From NCBI RefSeq assembly GCF_004563925.1, contig NZ_SPNJ01000005.1, positions 310,001-374,000 on the forward strand: a DNA stretch of 64,000 nt, given 5' to 3'. Below, piece by piece: positions 36,056 through 45,930 of the stretch. A program made the translations under genes and the position numbers. The notes beneath the pieces were generated by a model that saw only the letters and a list, made by a program, of their open reading frames with translations, had not been told where the DNA came from and ran no database searches. Within the stretch, counting starts at the first letter, position 1, and each line of letters begins with the position of its first letter. The DNA is from Herbaspirillum sp. 3R11. GTDB taxonomy: Bacteria > Pseudomonadota > Gammaproteobacteria > Burkholderiales > Burkholderiaceae_D.

Positions 36056-37483
36056 ATGAGCAAGAATTTTGACGTGGTCGTCATTGGCGGTGGCCCTGGC
36101 GGCTACATCGCTGCAATCCGCGCAGCACAACTGGGCTTCAACACTGCCTGCATCGACGAATGGAAAAACGAAAAGGGCGGTCCTGCACCCGGCGGCACTT
36201 GCACCAACGTTGGTTGCATCCCATCCAAGGCGCTGCTGCAATCGTCCGAGCACTACGAACATGCCGGTCATGCGTTCAAGGATCACGGTATCGACGTCAA
36301 GGGCCTGAGCCTGAACCTGCCGCAAATGCTGGGTCGCAAGAACACCGTCGTGAAGCAGAACAACGACGGCATCCTGTACCTGTTCAAGAAAAACAAGGTC
36401 ACCTTCTTCCACGGTCGCGGCAGCTTCGTCAAGGGCGACGCCAACGGCTACGAAATCAAGGTTGCAGGCGCCACTGAAGAATCCATCACCGCCAAGCAAG
36501 TCATCATCGCCACCGGTTCCAATGCGCGTGCATTGCCCGGCGCACCATTCGACGAAGAACTGATCCTGTCGAACACCGGCGCACTGGCCATCACAGAGGT
36601 GCCGAAGAAACTGGGCGTCATCGGCGCCGGCGTCATCGGTCTGGAAATGGGTTCGGTTTGGCGTCGTCTGGGCGCGGAAGTCACCGTGCTGGAAGCGCTG
36701 CCGACTTTCCTCGGTGCAGTCGATGAGCAAATCGCCAAGGAAGCGCAAAAACTGCTGGCCAAGCAAGGCCTGACAGTGAGCCTGGGCGTCAAGATCGGCG
36801 ACATCAAGGCGGGCAAGAAAGACGTCAGCGTCGACTACACCGACGACAAGGGCAATGCGCAAAAGGCCGTGTTCGACAAGCTGATCATCTCGATCGGCCG
36901 TACCCCGAATACAACCGGCCTGAACGGCGAAGCCATCGGTCTGAAGCTGGACGAGCGCGGCTTCATCGCCGTCGACGGCGACTGCAAGACCAACCTGCCG
37001 AACGTATGGGCGGTGGGCGACGTGGTGCGCGGTCCGATGCTGGCGCACAAGGCGGAAGAAGAGGGCGTTGCCGTTGCCGAGCGTATCGCCGGTCAACACG
37101 GTCACGTCAACTTCAACACCATTCCTTGGGTCATCTACACCTCGCCGGAAATCGCATGGGTCGGCAAGACCGAACAGCAACTGAAGGCCGACGGCATTGC
37201 ATACAAGGCCGGCACCTTCCCGTTCTTGGCCAATGGCCGCGCACGTGCGCTGGGCGATACCTCGGGCATGGTCAAGTTCCTGGCGGACGCCAAGACTGAC
37301 GAAATCCTGGGCGTGCACATCGTCGGTCCGATGGCGTCGGAACTGATTTCCGAAGCCGTCGTGGCGATGGAATTCCGTGCTTCCGCCGAAGACATCGCAC
37401 GCATCTGCCACGCTCACCCATCGTTGTCCGAAGCAACGAAGGAAGCCGCACTGGCAGTCGACAAGCGCGCGCTGAACTTCTGA
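36056..37483 (+). CDS. lpdA: Dihydrolipoyl dehydrogenase (E3)
   Basis: E3 (475 residues) is an FAD flavoprotein that re-oxidises the E2 lipoyl arm and reduces NAD. FAD-binding [10 protein letters not shown] lies near the start. The redox disulfide is Cys49 and Cys54 in [12 protein letters not shown]. An NAD-binding [13 protein letters not shown] is in the middle, and the C-terminal HAHPSLSE supplies the catalytic His-Glu pair. It follows odhB after 221 bp with a terminator between, so its supply may be set separately, perhaps to serve other 2-oxoacid complexes too. Confidence 0.96.
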   Translation: MSKNFDVVVIGGGPGGYIAAIRAAQLGFNTACIDEWKNEKGGPAPGGTCTNVGCIPSKALLQSSEHYEHAGHAFKDHGIDVKGLSLNLPQMLGRKNTVVKQNNDGILYLFKKNKVTFFHGRGSFVKGDANGYEIKVAGATEESITAKQVIIATGSNARALPGAPFDEELILSNTGALAITEVPKKLGVIGAGVIGLEMGSVWRRLGAEVTVLEALPTFLGAVDEQIAKEAQKLLAKQGLTVSLGVKIGDIKAGKKDVSVDYTDDKGNAQKAVFDKLIISIGRTPNTTGLNGEAIGLKLDERGFIAVDGDCKTNLPNVWAVGDVVRGPMLAHKAEEEGVAVAERIAGQHGHVNFNTIPWVIYTSPEIAWVGKTEQQLKADGIAYKAGTFPFLANGRARALGDTSGMVKFLADAKTDEILGVHIVGPMASELISEAVVAMEFRASAEDIARICHAHPSLSEATKEAALAVDKRALNF

Positions 37484-37525
37484 TGAAACGAGTTTGCCAT
37501 TACCGGTAAACTCCGATCATCTCCG

Positions 37526-37556
37526 ATGGGCGAGCCTGGCTCGCCCATTTTGTTTT
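37526..37556 (+). terminator. Rho-independent terminator after lpd
   Basis: ATGGGCGAG (37526-37534) and CTCGCCCAT (37540-37548) form a perfect stem with further pairing in the CCTGG loop, followed by TTTTGTTTT. Confidence 0.88.
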
Positions 37557-37632
37557 AGGCTGCAGTATTTAGGCCGCAATGAATCGTCCGTCTCCGGCAT
37601 CCGGAGGCAGCGCATTAAAATAAAGATCAACC

Positions 37633-38730
37633 ATGGATGTCCGCGAATTCTACGATCACGCGCTAAGCGAGCGTGGCTTCAAATCCGACGAGGCGCAGCA
37701 GCGCGCGATCGATCGCCTGCAGCGCGCCTATGAAGAATGGGTGGCGTTCAAATCGCAACGCTCCAGCACTTTCAAGCGCCTGATCAATCGTCCTGACGTA
37801 CCGCGCGGCGTGTACATGTGGGGCGGCGTGGGACGCGGCAAATCCTTCCTGATGGACAGCTTTTATTCGGTGGTGCCGGTGGTGCGCAAGACACGCGTTC
37901 ACTTCCACGAATTCATGCGCGATGTGCATCGCCAACTGGACGAGCTGAAGGGCATCGCCAATCCGCTCGACGATGTCGCCAAGCGCATCGCCAAGAAATA
38001 CCGTCTGATCTGCTTCGATGAATTCCACGTCTCCGACATCGCCGACGCAATGATCCTGTACAACCTGTTGGGTGGCCTCTTCGACAATGGCGTGTCCTTC
38101 GTCATGACGTCGAATTACAAGCCGGATACGCTGTATCCGGACGGCCTGCATCGCGACCGCATGCTGCCGACCATCCAACTGCTCAACAGCAAGCTCGACG
38201 TCATGAACATCGACGCCGGCGTCGACTACCGCAAGCGCGCGCTGGAACAGGTCAGGATTTATCACACGCCGCTCAATGCCGGCACCGACAGCGAGTTGCG
38301 CGAGGCGTTTGCCGCCGTCGCCGAAACTGCCGACGAAGACACGCGCGTACATATCGAAGCGCGTGAGATCCGCGCTTTGCGCCGCGCCGGCAGCGCCATC
38401 TGGTTTGATTTCGCCACCTTGTGCGGCGGCCCGCGTTCGCAGAACGATTATCTCGAAATCGCCAGCCGCTTTCAGACCGTAATCCTGTCGGGTATCCCGC
38501 GCATGTCCGCGGCAATGTCGTCGGAAGCACGCCGTTTTACCTGGCTTATTGATGTGTTCTACGACCACAAGGTCAAGCTCATCATGTCGGCCGAAGTCGA
38601 ACCGGAAGAACTCTATACCGAAGGCATGCTGGCAAATGAATTCCACCGAACGGTTTCACGTATCATTGAGATGCAATCGCGCGAGTACATGGATTCCGAA
38701 CGCCGTCTCGCCGCGGACAAGCTTGCCTGA
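37633..38730 (+). CDS. zapE: Cell division protein ZapE (AFG1-like ATPase)
   Basis: ZapE is an AFG1/LACE1-type P-loop ATPase that joins the division ring late and destabilises FtsZ polymers. The 365-residue protein has the Walker A motif GGVGRGKSFLMD near residue 62 and Walker B ICFDEFHVSD near residue 126. FHEFMRDVHR and the later FDFATLCGGPRSQNDY are family hallmarks. It follows the lpd terminator, so it starts a new transcript; the next gene begins 17 bp after its stop. Confidence 0.93.
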   Translation: MDVREFYDHALSERGFKSDEAQQRAIDRLQRAYEEWVAFKSQRSSTFKRLINRPDVPRGVYMWGGVGRGKSFLMDSFYSVVPVVRKTRVHFHEFMRDVHRQLDELKGIANPLDDVAKRIAKKYRLICFDEFHVSDIADAMILYNLLGGLFDNGVSFVMTSNYKPDTLYPDGLHRDRMLPTIQLLNSKLDVMNIDAGVDYRKRALEQVRIYHTPLNAGTDSELREAFAAVAETADEDTRVHIEAREIRALRRAGSAIWFDFATLCGGPRSQNDYLEIASRFQTVILSGIPRMSAAMSSEARRFTWLIDVFYDHKVKLIMSAEVEPEELYTEGMLANEFHRTVSRIIEMQSREYMDSERRLAADKLA

Positions 38731-38747
38731 TTATGGATAAGGGTTAC

Positions 38748-39527
38748 ATGCAATCATTTCTTCAGAAGACCTGCCGCGCTCCGGCCGCAATGCTGATGCT
38801 GGCAGTCGCCGGACTGACGCTGCCGTTGCTCGCCGCCGCCGAACCGGCGCCTTACGGGACGCCCGGCAAGCCGGCGTTCAATGAACGCTATCCGTCGGGA
38901 TCGATCCGTTCGACCGATGAAGCCGACGAGATCCTGGCGGAAGCAGACAAGGAACGTCTCATCATCGAAGACCAATACATCGCGGAACAGCGTGACTGTT
39001 ACAAGAAGTTCTTTGTGGCAGTTTGCCTGGACGGCGCGAAAGAACGCAATCGCGTCGCCGGCAAACAGATCCGTGACGTTGAAGTCGAAGCCAATGCCTA
39101 CAAGCGTCAGGCCAAGGCCGATGATCGCGACAAATCGCTGGCCGAGCAGCGCGCCAAGGACGAGCAGGATTCTGCGCGCCGCGCTGCCGATCAGAAAGAG
39201 CGCGATGCCGCCGCCGCACGCAAGGTACAGGAGAGCGCCGCCAAGCAGCAGCAAGTCAAGGAACGCGAGCAGCAGAGCGCAGGCAAAGAGGATGCACGCG
39301 TGAAGGCGCATGAAGCGCAGCTTCAGCAGAAACAAGCTGCCGACGCCGCCAAGGCGCCGCAACGCGAGGCCAATGAAAAGGCCTATCAGGAGAAGGTCAA
39401 GGCGGCCGAAGTGCACCGCAAGGAAGTTGAGGCCAACAAGGCTCAGAAGGACCGCGAGCGTGCCGCCAAGCAACTGCAGGCACCGGCCTCCGGACCAAGC
39501 GTCGCGGATCCGAATCAACCCAAGTAG
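38748..39527 (+). CDS. Exported coiled-coil protein of unknown function
   Basis: About 259 residues. A signal peptide (hydrophobic core LMLAVAGLTLPLLAAA, cut near AAA-EP) is followed by a short globular part with a C-x10-C pair (RDCYKKFFVAVCLDG). Then comes a long, highly charged stretch rich in K, E, Q, A and R that should form a coiled coil over about 130 residues. The ATG at 38748 has AAGGG upstream and suits the signal peptide better than the ATG at 38733. It would be periplasmic or surface-exposed. I know no named family; low-complexity composition makes homology claims unsafe. Confidence 0.7.
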   Translation: MQSFLQKTCRAPAAMLMLAVAGLTLPLLAAAEPAPYGTPGKPAFNERYPSGSIRSTDEADEILAEADKERLIIEDQYIAEQRDCYKKFFVAVCLDGAKERNRVAGKQIRDVEVEANAYKRQAKADDRDKSLAEQRAKDEQDSARRAADQKERDAAAARKVQESAAKQQQVKEREQQSAGKEDARVKAHEAQLQQKQAADAAKAPQREANEKAYQEKVKAAEVHRKEVEANKAQKDRERAAKQLQAPASGPSVADPNQPK

Positions 39528-39693
39528 TCCGGCCGCGGCGGCTTGCTTTGCAGTGAGCGCCGCAACCAACAACGATTGTTGACCTGCGACAGGTGGATTA
39601 CACTGTGTACAGTTCTTTTTTAGCGGCGATGGCGCGCAGTCTGCAAGCTACGCGCTGCTGCAACCTCCAGCCGTTTTTGCAACAGAAGCCGAC

Positions 39694-39900
39694 ATGACAA
39701 TGACGCACCGCGAAGATATACAGCGCCGTATTATCGAACTGGAAGTGGAGCACCGCGATCTGGACGCCGTGATCGATGTGCTTTCACGCGAAGTGCGTCA
39801 CGAGGAATTACAATTGCGTCGTTTGAAGAAGCGCAAGCTGCAATTGAAGGACCACATCATGTTGTTGAAAATGCAATTGATCCCCGATATTCCGGCCTGA
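39694..39900 (+). CDS. Small YdcH-like (DUF465) protein
   Basis: A 68-residue, highly charged helical protein whose heptad pattern (EDIQRRIIELEVEHRDLDAVI, then LKKRKLQLKDHIMLL) fits the YdcH/DUF465 family. The H-R-D/x-L-D and 'LKKRKLxLKD' features are typical. The family is widespread and its function is unsettled. A second in-frame ATG lies two codons on. It stands alone between an exported coiled-coil protein and a helicase. Confidence 0.8.
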   Translation: MTMTHREDIQRRIIELEVEHRDLDAVIDVLSREVRHEELQLRRLKKRKLQLKDHIMLLKMQLIPDIPA

Positions 39901-40052
39901 ATCCGACGGCGCGTTTCATCGGCTTTTGGCCGGTTTCATTCGCAGCATCCATTCCCGTTGTCATGACCTTGCCGGGACGGCAACGTCGTCGGCGACAGCA
40001 TGGCGTCCGACATTTTTCGGGTCAGGTTTAATCTCTTTACAGGCATGAGTCA

Positions 40053-42074
40053 GTGAGTTCCATCGAAGATACCGCCGCACCGGTCCCACAAGGTATCCAT
40101 GATGCCGAGGTTGAGCGCCTGTTCGGCGCCGGCGGTCCGCTGGGCGGGCAGGTTGGCAGCTATCGTCCACGCCACGCCCAGACCGAAATGGCCAAGGCCA
40201 TCGCCGAAGCGATTGCCGGCCAGAGCACCCTGATCGCCGAGGCCGGCACCGGCACCGGCAAGACCTTCGCCTACCTGGTTCCGGCGCTGCTGTGGGGCGG
40301 CAAGGTGATCGTTTCCACCGGCACCAAGAACTTGCAGGACCAGCTTTACCTGCGCGACATTCCGACCGTGCGCAAGGCCTTGAGCGCACCCGTCTCGGTG
40401 GCGCTGCTGAAAGGGCGTTCCAACTACGTTTGCCATTTCCATCTCGAGCGCACGCTGCAGAACGGTCGCATGACTTCGCGCGATGACGTCGGTTATCTGC
40501 GCGAGATTTCGCGCTTCATGAAAACCACCTCCTCGGGCGACAAGGCAGAGTTGTCCAAGGTCCCGGAAAACGCGTTGATCTGGAATCTGGTCACGTCCAC
40601 GCGCGACACCTGTTTTGGCGCCGAATGCCAGTACTACCAGGACTGCTTCGTCATGAAGGCGCGCAAGGAAGCGCAGCAGGCCGACGTGGTCGTGGTCAAT
40701 CATCATCTGTTCTTCGCCGACGTCGCTTTGAAGGACACCGGCGTGGCCGAGTTGCTGCCGACCGCCAATACCGTGATCTTCGACGAAGCGCATCAATTGC
40801 CGGAAACCGCGACCATGTTCTTCGGCGACACCGTGTCGACCTCGCAGATACTGGAGCTGTGCCGCGACGTGCTGGCCGAAGGCCTGTCGCATGCGCGTGA
40901 CGGCGCTGACTGGGCCAAGGTGGTGGCGCCGGTCGAGAAGGCGGCGCGCGACCTGCGGCTGGCGTTCCCGGAAGATATCGTGCGCCTGGCGGTCAACCAG
41001 ATTGCGCCGTCCAGCGTGTTCTTCCCCGCGCTGGAAACTTTGCGCGACAACATGGACGGCATGATCGCCGTGCTCGAAAAACAAGCCGAGCGCGCCGAAA
41101 CCATCGAGCAATGCCGCACCCGCGCGATCGAGTTGGCGCACCAGCTTGAAAAATGGAATGGCGCGCAGGACAAGGCGGCTAGCGAAGAAGGGCAGACCTA
41201 CGTGTTGTGGGTTGAGGCGTTCACCTCATCGTTGCAGCTGCATCGCACGCCGCTGTCGATCGCACCGATCTTCAACAAGCAGCGCGAAGGTGTGCCACGC
41301 ACGTGGATTTTCACGTCGGCGACGCTGGCGGTGAAGAACGATTTCCATCATTACACCTCGCAGATGGGGTTGTGGGACGAGCCTGCAAAATCGTGGCCGA
41401 GCCCGTTCGATTATGAGCAGCAAGGTTTGCTCTATGTGCCGAACAACCTGCCGCAGCCCAATTCCTATGAGTACACCGACGCCGTGATCGATGCGGCGCT
41501 ACCGGCCATCATCGCCGCCGGCGGCCGCACCTTCCTGTTGTGCACCACGATCCGCGCGGTCAATCGCGCTGCGGAACGCCTGCGCGAAGAATTCGAACAG
41601 CGCGGCCTGCCGTTTCCGCTGATGGTGCAGGGCGAAGCCGGTCGTACCGAATTGCTGGATCGTTTCCGCGCTTCCGGCAACGGCGTGCTGATCGGCAGCC
41701 AAAGCTTCTGGGAAGGCGTCGACGTGCGCGGCGATGCATTGTCGCTGGTGATCATCGACAAGCTACCGTTTTCACCGCCTGACGACCCGGTGTTGGCGGC
41801 GCGTATTGCCGAGCTGGAGAAGAAAGGCCTCAACGGTTTTATGCATCATCAGCTTCCGGCCGCGATCATCAACCTGAAGCAGGGCGCCGGTCGTCTGATT
41901 CGCGACGAAACCGACCGCGGTGTGCTGATGATCTGCGATCCGCGGTTGATCTCCAAGGGTTACGGCCGCCGCATCTGGCAAAGCCTGCCGCCGTTCAAGC
42001 GCACGCGTGAAATCGGCATGGTGGAAGATTTCTTTGCGCGCCGTGCGGCCCTGGCCGCCGTCGAGGAGAGCTGA
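40053..42074 (+). CDS. ATP-dependent DNA helicase of the DinG/YoaA (XPD-like) family
   Basis: A superfamily 2, 5'-3' type helicase of 673 residues, probably acting in DNA repair or replication-fork rescue. Walker A is EAGTGTGKTFAYLVPAL near residue 61 and Walker B is VIFDEAHQLPE. Four cysteines between them (Cys127 in YVCHFHLE, and CFGAEC...DC) fit the Fe-S cluster of this family. C-terminal motifs include SFWEGVDVRGD and QGAGRLIRDETDRG. The length and sequence point to YoaA rather than the exonuclease-fused DinG of Gram-positives. The start is a GTG at 40053 without a strong ribosome-binding site. Confidence 0.9.
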   Translation: MSSIEDTAAPVPQGIHDAEVERLFGAGGPLGGQVGSYRPRHAQTEMAKAIAEAIAGQSTLIAEAGTGTGKTFAYLVPALLWGGKVIVSTGTKNLQDQLYLRDIPTVRKALSAPVSVALLKGRSNYVCHFHLERTLQNGRMTSRDDVGYLREISRFMKTTSSGDKAELSKVPENALIWNLVTSTRDTCFGAECQYYQDCFVMKARKEAQQADVVVVNHHLFFADVALKDTGVAELLPTANTVIFDEAHQLPETATMFFGDTVSTSQILELCRDVLAEGLSHARDGADWAKVVAPVEKAARDLRLAFPEDIVRLAVNQIAPSSVFFPALETLRDNMDGMIAVLEKQAERAETIEQCRTRAIELAHQLEKWNGAQDKAASEEGQTYVLWVEAFTSSLQLHRTPLSIAPIFNKQREGVPRTWIFTSATLAVKNDFHHYTSQMGLWDEPAKSWPSPFDYEQQGLLYVPNNLPQPNSYEYTDAVIDAALPAIIAAGGRTFLLCTTIRAVNRAAERLREEFEQRGLPFPLMVQGEAGRTELLDRFRASGNGVLIGSQSFWEGVDVRGDALSLVIIDKLPFSPPDDPVLAARIAELEKKGLNGFMHHQLPAAIINLKQGAGRLIRDETDRGVLMICDPRLISKGYGRRIWQSLPPFKRTREIGMVEDFFARRAALAAVEES

Positions 42075-42076
42075 GA

Positions 42077-43027
42077 ATGGCGGGGCTGCGTTCGTCATCC
42101 GCGTCGACCGCGCTGGTGCCGGTGCGCGCCAGCGAACTGATTGTCGGGCAACCGTCACCTTGGCCCATCTATAACGACATGGGTGATTTGCTGCTGGCGC
42201 GCGGCAGCATGATTGATACGCAAGGCCAGTTGGACGGGTTGCTCGAACACGGGCTGTTCCGCAACGAAAAATGGGGCGACGAGCCGGACACCGATTCGGT
42301 GCCGTTGCCGAAGTCGCTCGATGTCCTGCAAAAACGCCGCCGCTCGAAAGGCCTGCGCCCGCCGGCGCCGAGCCGCGGGCAGGAAAGCATCGTCGGCATG
42401 GACGAGGTGCGCTGGCAGATCGGCGACGCTGTCACGCTGCAGATCAAGGAAGCGCCCGAGCTGCGCTACAACATCAGCCTGATCGGCAGCCTGGCCGGCA
42501 AGAGCGTGCTGGTGTCGGCGCCGGTCAAGGATGGCAAGTACATTCATTTGCGCGATGGTCAGGTAGTCGTCGTGCGGGCCTTGTCCGGACGTCGCGCGTA
42601 TGCCTTTGCGACCACCGTTCTCAAATATCAGAACCTGCCTTATCCCTATCTGCACCTGACCTGCCCACGTGAAATACGCTGCACCGTGATTCGCCAGGAC
42701 GCCCGCGTGGAAGTCGACCTGGATGCCTTCCTGACCATTGGCACGGCGCCGCCGGCAAAGATCAGCCTGCTGGATATCAGCGTCGGCGGTGTATCCGGCA
42801 TCGGCAACTTTCTCGGCAGCGGCAAGGACGCCACCGGCCGCTTGCGCTTCATCGTCAATGTCGCCGGCGAAGAGCGCGGGCTGGATCTTGATGTGGTGTT
42901 GCGGATGGTGGAGGCCGACGCTGATCCTCACTACGCCAAATACGGTCTGGAATTCGTCGACGTGTCGGCGCGCGACCGTGTCATCCTGTCGGCGTTCGTC
43001 TATCAGACCGTCAGCGAAACGGACTGA
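42077..43027 (+). CDS. PilZ-domain protein, YcgR-like flagellar brake candidate
   Basis: A 316-residue cytoplasmic protein with a C-terminal PilZ domain (about 200-310). The c-di-GMP-binding signature is complete: R206-x-x-x-R210 (RQDAR) and D233-x-S235-x-x-G238 (DISVGG). The middle region (about 110-195) resembles a YcgR N-terminal beta domain (GDAVTLQI, then LPYPYLHLTCP). The N-terminal hundred residues are not assigned. It begins 2 bp after the helicase stop, with GAGGAGA before the ATG. With flhDC and motAB in the same window, a c-di-GMP-dependent role in motility is likely, but it is inferred. Confidence 0.85.
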   Translation: MAGLRSSSASTALVPVRASELIVGQPSPWPIYNDMGDLLLARGSMIDTQGQLDGLLEHGLFRNEKWGDEPDTDSVPLPKSLDVLQKRRRSKGLRPPAPSRGQESIVGMDEVRWQIGDAVTLQIKEAPELRYNISLIGSLAGKSVLVSAPVKDGKYIHLRDGQVVVVRALSGRRAYAFATTVLKYQNLPYPYLHLTCPREIRCTVIRQDARVEVDLDAFLTIGTAPPAKISLLDISVGGVSGIGNFLGSGKDATGRLRFIVNVAGEERGLDLDVVLRMVEADADPHYAKYGLEFVDVSARDRVILSAFVYQTVSETD

Positions 43028-43139
43028 CGTCGCGCCTGCAAAACAGGTTTTTCTGCAAGGCCGGAGGTGCTGCAGTTTTTGCGTCGAACGGTCGCATTTC
43101 TCCCTGAATTGAGCCGGGCGCTTCGGGTAAAATGGCGGG

Positions 43140-43877
43140 ATGAAAATTCTCATCAGCAACGACGACGGTTACCTTGCTCCAGGCCTCATTGCGCTGGCCG
43201 ACGCCTTGTCCGCCATCGCCGAAATCACCGTGGTCGCGCCCGACAGCAACCGCTCTGGCAGCTCCAATTCGCTGACGCTGGACCGGCCGTTATGGGTTGA
43301 GCGCGCCGGCAATGGTTTTTACTACCTTAACGGCACGCCCTCCGATTGCGTGCACGTCGCGCTGACCGGTTTGCTGCCGGACCGTCCCGACCTGATCGTC
43401 TCCGGCATCAATCAGGGCCAGAACATGGGCGACGACACCTTGTATTCCGGCACGGTTGCCGCAGCGACCGAAGGTTTCCTGTTTGGCATCCCGGCCATCG
43501 CGTTTTCGCAATTGCACAAAGGCTGGGAACATCTGGATAGCGCCGCGCGCATCGCCCGCGAAGTGGTTGAACGCCAGTTCGACGCCATCGCCAAACCGTA
43601 TCTGCTGAACGTCAACATTCCCAACCTGCCGTATGCCGAACTCAAGTCCTGCGTAGCGACGCGACTGGGCAAGCGCCATATGTCGGAGCCGGTCTACAAA
43701 ATGCGTGATCCGCACGGCAAGGACATCTACTGGATCGGCCCGCCGGGTGGCGTCAAGGATGCCGGCGAGGGCACCGACTTCCATGCGACCGCGAACGGCC
43801 ACGTGTCGATCACGCCGTTGCAGATCGACCTGACGCACACCAGTCAGTTGGCCGACCTGAAGAAGGCGCTCGTATGA
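43140..43877 (+). CDS. surE: 5'/3'-nucleotidase SurE
   Basis: SurE is a metal-dependent phosphatase acting on nucleoside monophosphates. The 245-residue protein starts [10 protein letters not shown] with Asp8 and Asp9 as metal ligands, followed by [17 protein letters not shown] and [23 protein letters not shown]. Its TGA overlaps the pcm start (ATGA). The surE-pcm-nlpD-rpoS order is a classic proteobacterial stress cluster. Confidence 0.96.
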   Translation: MKILISNDDGYLAPGLIALADALSAIAEITVVAPDSNRSGSSNSLTLDRPLWVERAGNGFYYLNGTPSDCVHVALTGLLPDRPDLIVSGINQGQNMGDDTLYSGTVAAATEGFLFGIPAIAFSQLHKGWEHLDSAARIAREVVERQFDAIAKPYLLNVNIPNLPYAELKSCVATRLGKRHMSEPVYKMRDPHGKDIYWIGPPGGVKDAGEGTDFHATANGHVSITPLQIDLTHTSQLADLKKALV

Positions 43878-44791
43878 CCGGCAAACCTAGCCGCTTCCCG
43901 CTGTCCTTGTCTTCCGTGGTGGAGAAGAAGGGCAAGACCGCCTCTGGCGCACCTGCGCGCACCGTGGTGACGCCGCAAACGGCAACCCGCAATGCCGCGC
44001 TGGACTCCGGTCGCCTGGCCGCGAAGGCGCAGGCAGCGCGCGCTGCGCAGCAGCCGACGCCAGCTTCGCAAGCCGGCAAGACTGTTGCCATGCCCGTCTC
44101 ACGCACGGCATTGCCGACGCCGATTGCCACATCCAATCGCTCGGCGCCGCTGGTGTCCGAAGCGGTCCGCAAGGCCATGGTGGCGCGCGTGGCAAAGCAA
44201 GGCGTCAGCGATCAAAAGGTATTGGCGGCGATGGAGGCAGTGCCGCGCCACATGTTCATGGAGCCGGGGCTGTCGAGTCAGGCCTATATCGATGCCTCGT
44301 TGCCGATTGGACATCACCAGACCATTTCACAGCCGTATATCGTGGCGCGCATGATCGAGATCATGCGCGACAACAACAAGGGCAAGGTGCTCGATCGCGT
44401 GCTGGAAATCGGCACCGGTTGCGGCTACCAGGCGGCCGTTCTTTCGCTGGTCGCGAAAGAGGTGTTCTCGATCGAGCGCATCAAGCCCCTGCACGAACTG
44501 GCCAAAACCAATTTGCGGCCGCTGCGTATTGCCAACATCCGCTTGCATTACGGAGATGGTATGCTAGGCCTGCCGCAGGTGGCGCCGTTCGACGGCATTA
44601 TCCTGGCGGCGGCCGGACTGGAAGTGCCGCAGGCGCTGCTGGAACAGCTGGCGATCGGTGGGCGCCTGGTGGCGCCGGTCGGGGGGCGTCAGCAGATGTT
44701 GCAGCTCATCGAACGTATCAGTAAATTCGAGTGGACCAGCGAAACCCTGGAAGAATGCCATTTTGTGCCGCTGCGTCCGGGCACGGTGTAA
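43874..44791 (+). CDS. pcm: Protein-L-isoaspartate O-methyltransferase with a long N-terminal extension
   Basis: Pcm methylates abnormal L-isoaspartyl residues so that aged proteins can be repaired. The catalytic domain (about residues 95-305) has the SAM motif [14 protein letters not shown] starting near 176, and [19 protein letters not shown] just before it. About 95 residues of low-complexity Ala/Arg/Thr/Pro sequence precede this domain and are absent from the compact E. coli enzyme. The start codon overlaps the surE stop, which supports the long form. Translation is probably coupled to surE. Confidence 0.93.
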   Translation: MTGKPSRFPLSLSSVVEKKGKTASGAPARTVVTPQTATRNAALDSGRLAAKAQAARAAQQPTPASQAGKTVAMPVSRTALPTPIATSNRSAPLVSEAVRKAMVARVAKQGVSDQKVLAAMEAVPRHMFMEPGLSSQAYIDASLPIGHHQTISQPYIVARMIEIMRDNNKGKVLDRVLEIGTGCGYQAAVLSLVAKEVFSIERIKPLHELAKTNLRPLRIANIRLHYGDGMLGLPQVAPFDGIILAAAGLEVPQALLEQLAIGGRLVAPVGGRQQMLQLIERISKFEWTSETLEECHFVPLRPGTV

Positions 44792-44910
44792 CAAGAAATA
44801 AAACAAGCTATTCAAAAATACGGCGGCGAGCGGTTTTTTGCCTCGCCGATCCCGATGAACTTCTCGCGCAGGACGCGGGTCAACGTTATCGTTGTACAAA
44901 ATTTAATGTA

Positions 44911-45927
44911 ATGAGCATGAAAAATAATCGTCTGGTCTGGTTGGGGATTGTCGTGAGTCTGCTGGCAGGGTGTACTACCACCCCGCGCACTGCAGCTCCT
45001 GTGGTGGAACGTACGACCAGCTCGGCCAAGCCGGCGGTAGACCCCACCAAGATCGCAGCAGCGGCACCGGCGCGCCCTGAGGGAAAAGGTTATTACACGG
45101 TGAAGAAGGGCGATACGCTGTATCGCATCGCACTGGAATCGGGGCAGAGCTATCGCGACATCGTGGCCTGGAACAATCTGACCAACGCGAACGACATCAA
45201 GGTCGATCAGGTGCTGCGCGTTTCGCCGCCTGACGGTGTTCAGACCGGCGCCGTAGTTGCGCCGGCGGTGGGTGCGTCAGGTATTGAAGTTCGTCCGTTG
45301 GGCGCGTCGTCTTCCGCAGGTGCTGCTCCGGCAGCGGCCGGCACGGGCGCCAGCGCCAACAAGACAGGTCCGCGCGGCGACAAGCGCGCCTATTCGGACA
45401 GCACGCTGGCCGAGCTGGAGAAGCCGGACGCGGCGCCATCGAGCGCTTCGACGGCTCCGGCAGCAGCGCCTGCTGCGGCCCCTGTGGCCCAAGCTCCGGC
45501 CAAGGCCGAAGCGGCGCATCCAGCCGAGAAGCCGGCTGCTGCAGCGGCGACAGGCGACGATGATGCCGTCTCCTGGATGTGGCCTGCTGAAGGCAAGGTG
45601 GTCGGCACCTTTGACGGCGGCAAGAAGGGCGTCGACATCGCCGGCAAGAGCGGTCAGCCGGTGCTGGCAGCAGGTGCCGGCAAGGTCATGTATGCCGGCG
45701 CCGGTATCCGCGGTTACGGCAACCTTGTAATCGTCAAGCACTCGAATAATCTCTTGTCGGCTTACGCGCACAACAAGACGATATTGGTGAAGGAAGGACA
45801 AGCCGTAACCAAGGGGCAGAAAATTGCCGAGATGGGGAATTCGGATAGCGACAGCGTCAAGTTGCACTTCGAAATTCGCCAGCAGGGCAAGCCTGTCGAT
45901 CCGTCGAAATACCTACCGCCACGTTAG
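44911..45927 (+). CDS. nlpD: NlpD-like lipoprotein with LysM and degenerate LytM (M23) domains
   Basis: About 338 residues. A lipobox LLAGC (Cys21) is followed by a LysM peptidoglycan-binding domain (about 61-105), a long Ala/Pro linker and a C-terminal M23 domain. In that domain the first zinc histidine position is occupied by lysine/glycine (GKKGVDIAG) and the HxH motif reads K-L-H (SVKLHFEIR). It is therefore probably not a peptidase but an activator of cell-wall amidases, as in E. coli NlpD. ATGs occur at 44911 and 44917. rpoS starts 3 bp after its stop, so the main rpoS promoter may lie within nlpD. Confidence 0.9.
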   Translation: MSMKNNRLVWLGIVVSLLAGCTTTPRTAAPVVERTTSSAKPAVDPTKIAAAAPARPEGKGYYTVKKGDTLYRIALESGQSYRDIVAWNNLTNANDIKVDQVLRVSPPDGVQTGAVVAPAVGASGIEVRPLGASSSAGAAPAAAGTGASANKTGPRGDKRAYSDSTLAELEKPDAAPSSASTAPAAAPAAAPVAQAPAKAEAAHPAEKPAAAAATGDDDAVSWMWPAEGKVVGTFDGGKKGVDIAGKSGQPVLAAGAGKVMYAGAGIRGYGNLVIVKHSNNLLSAYAHNKTILVKEGQAVTKGQKIAEMGNSDSDSVKLHFEIRQQGKPVDPSKYLPPR

Positions 45928-45930
45928 CGT

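Noticed and set aside
38748-39527. TolA-like assignment of the charged coiled-coil protein
   Set aside because: The K/A/E/Q-rich stretch resembles TolA, but there is a cleavable signal peptide instead of a membrane anchor and no C-terminal TolA domain. The likeness is compositional.
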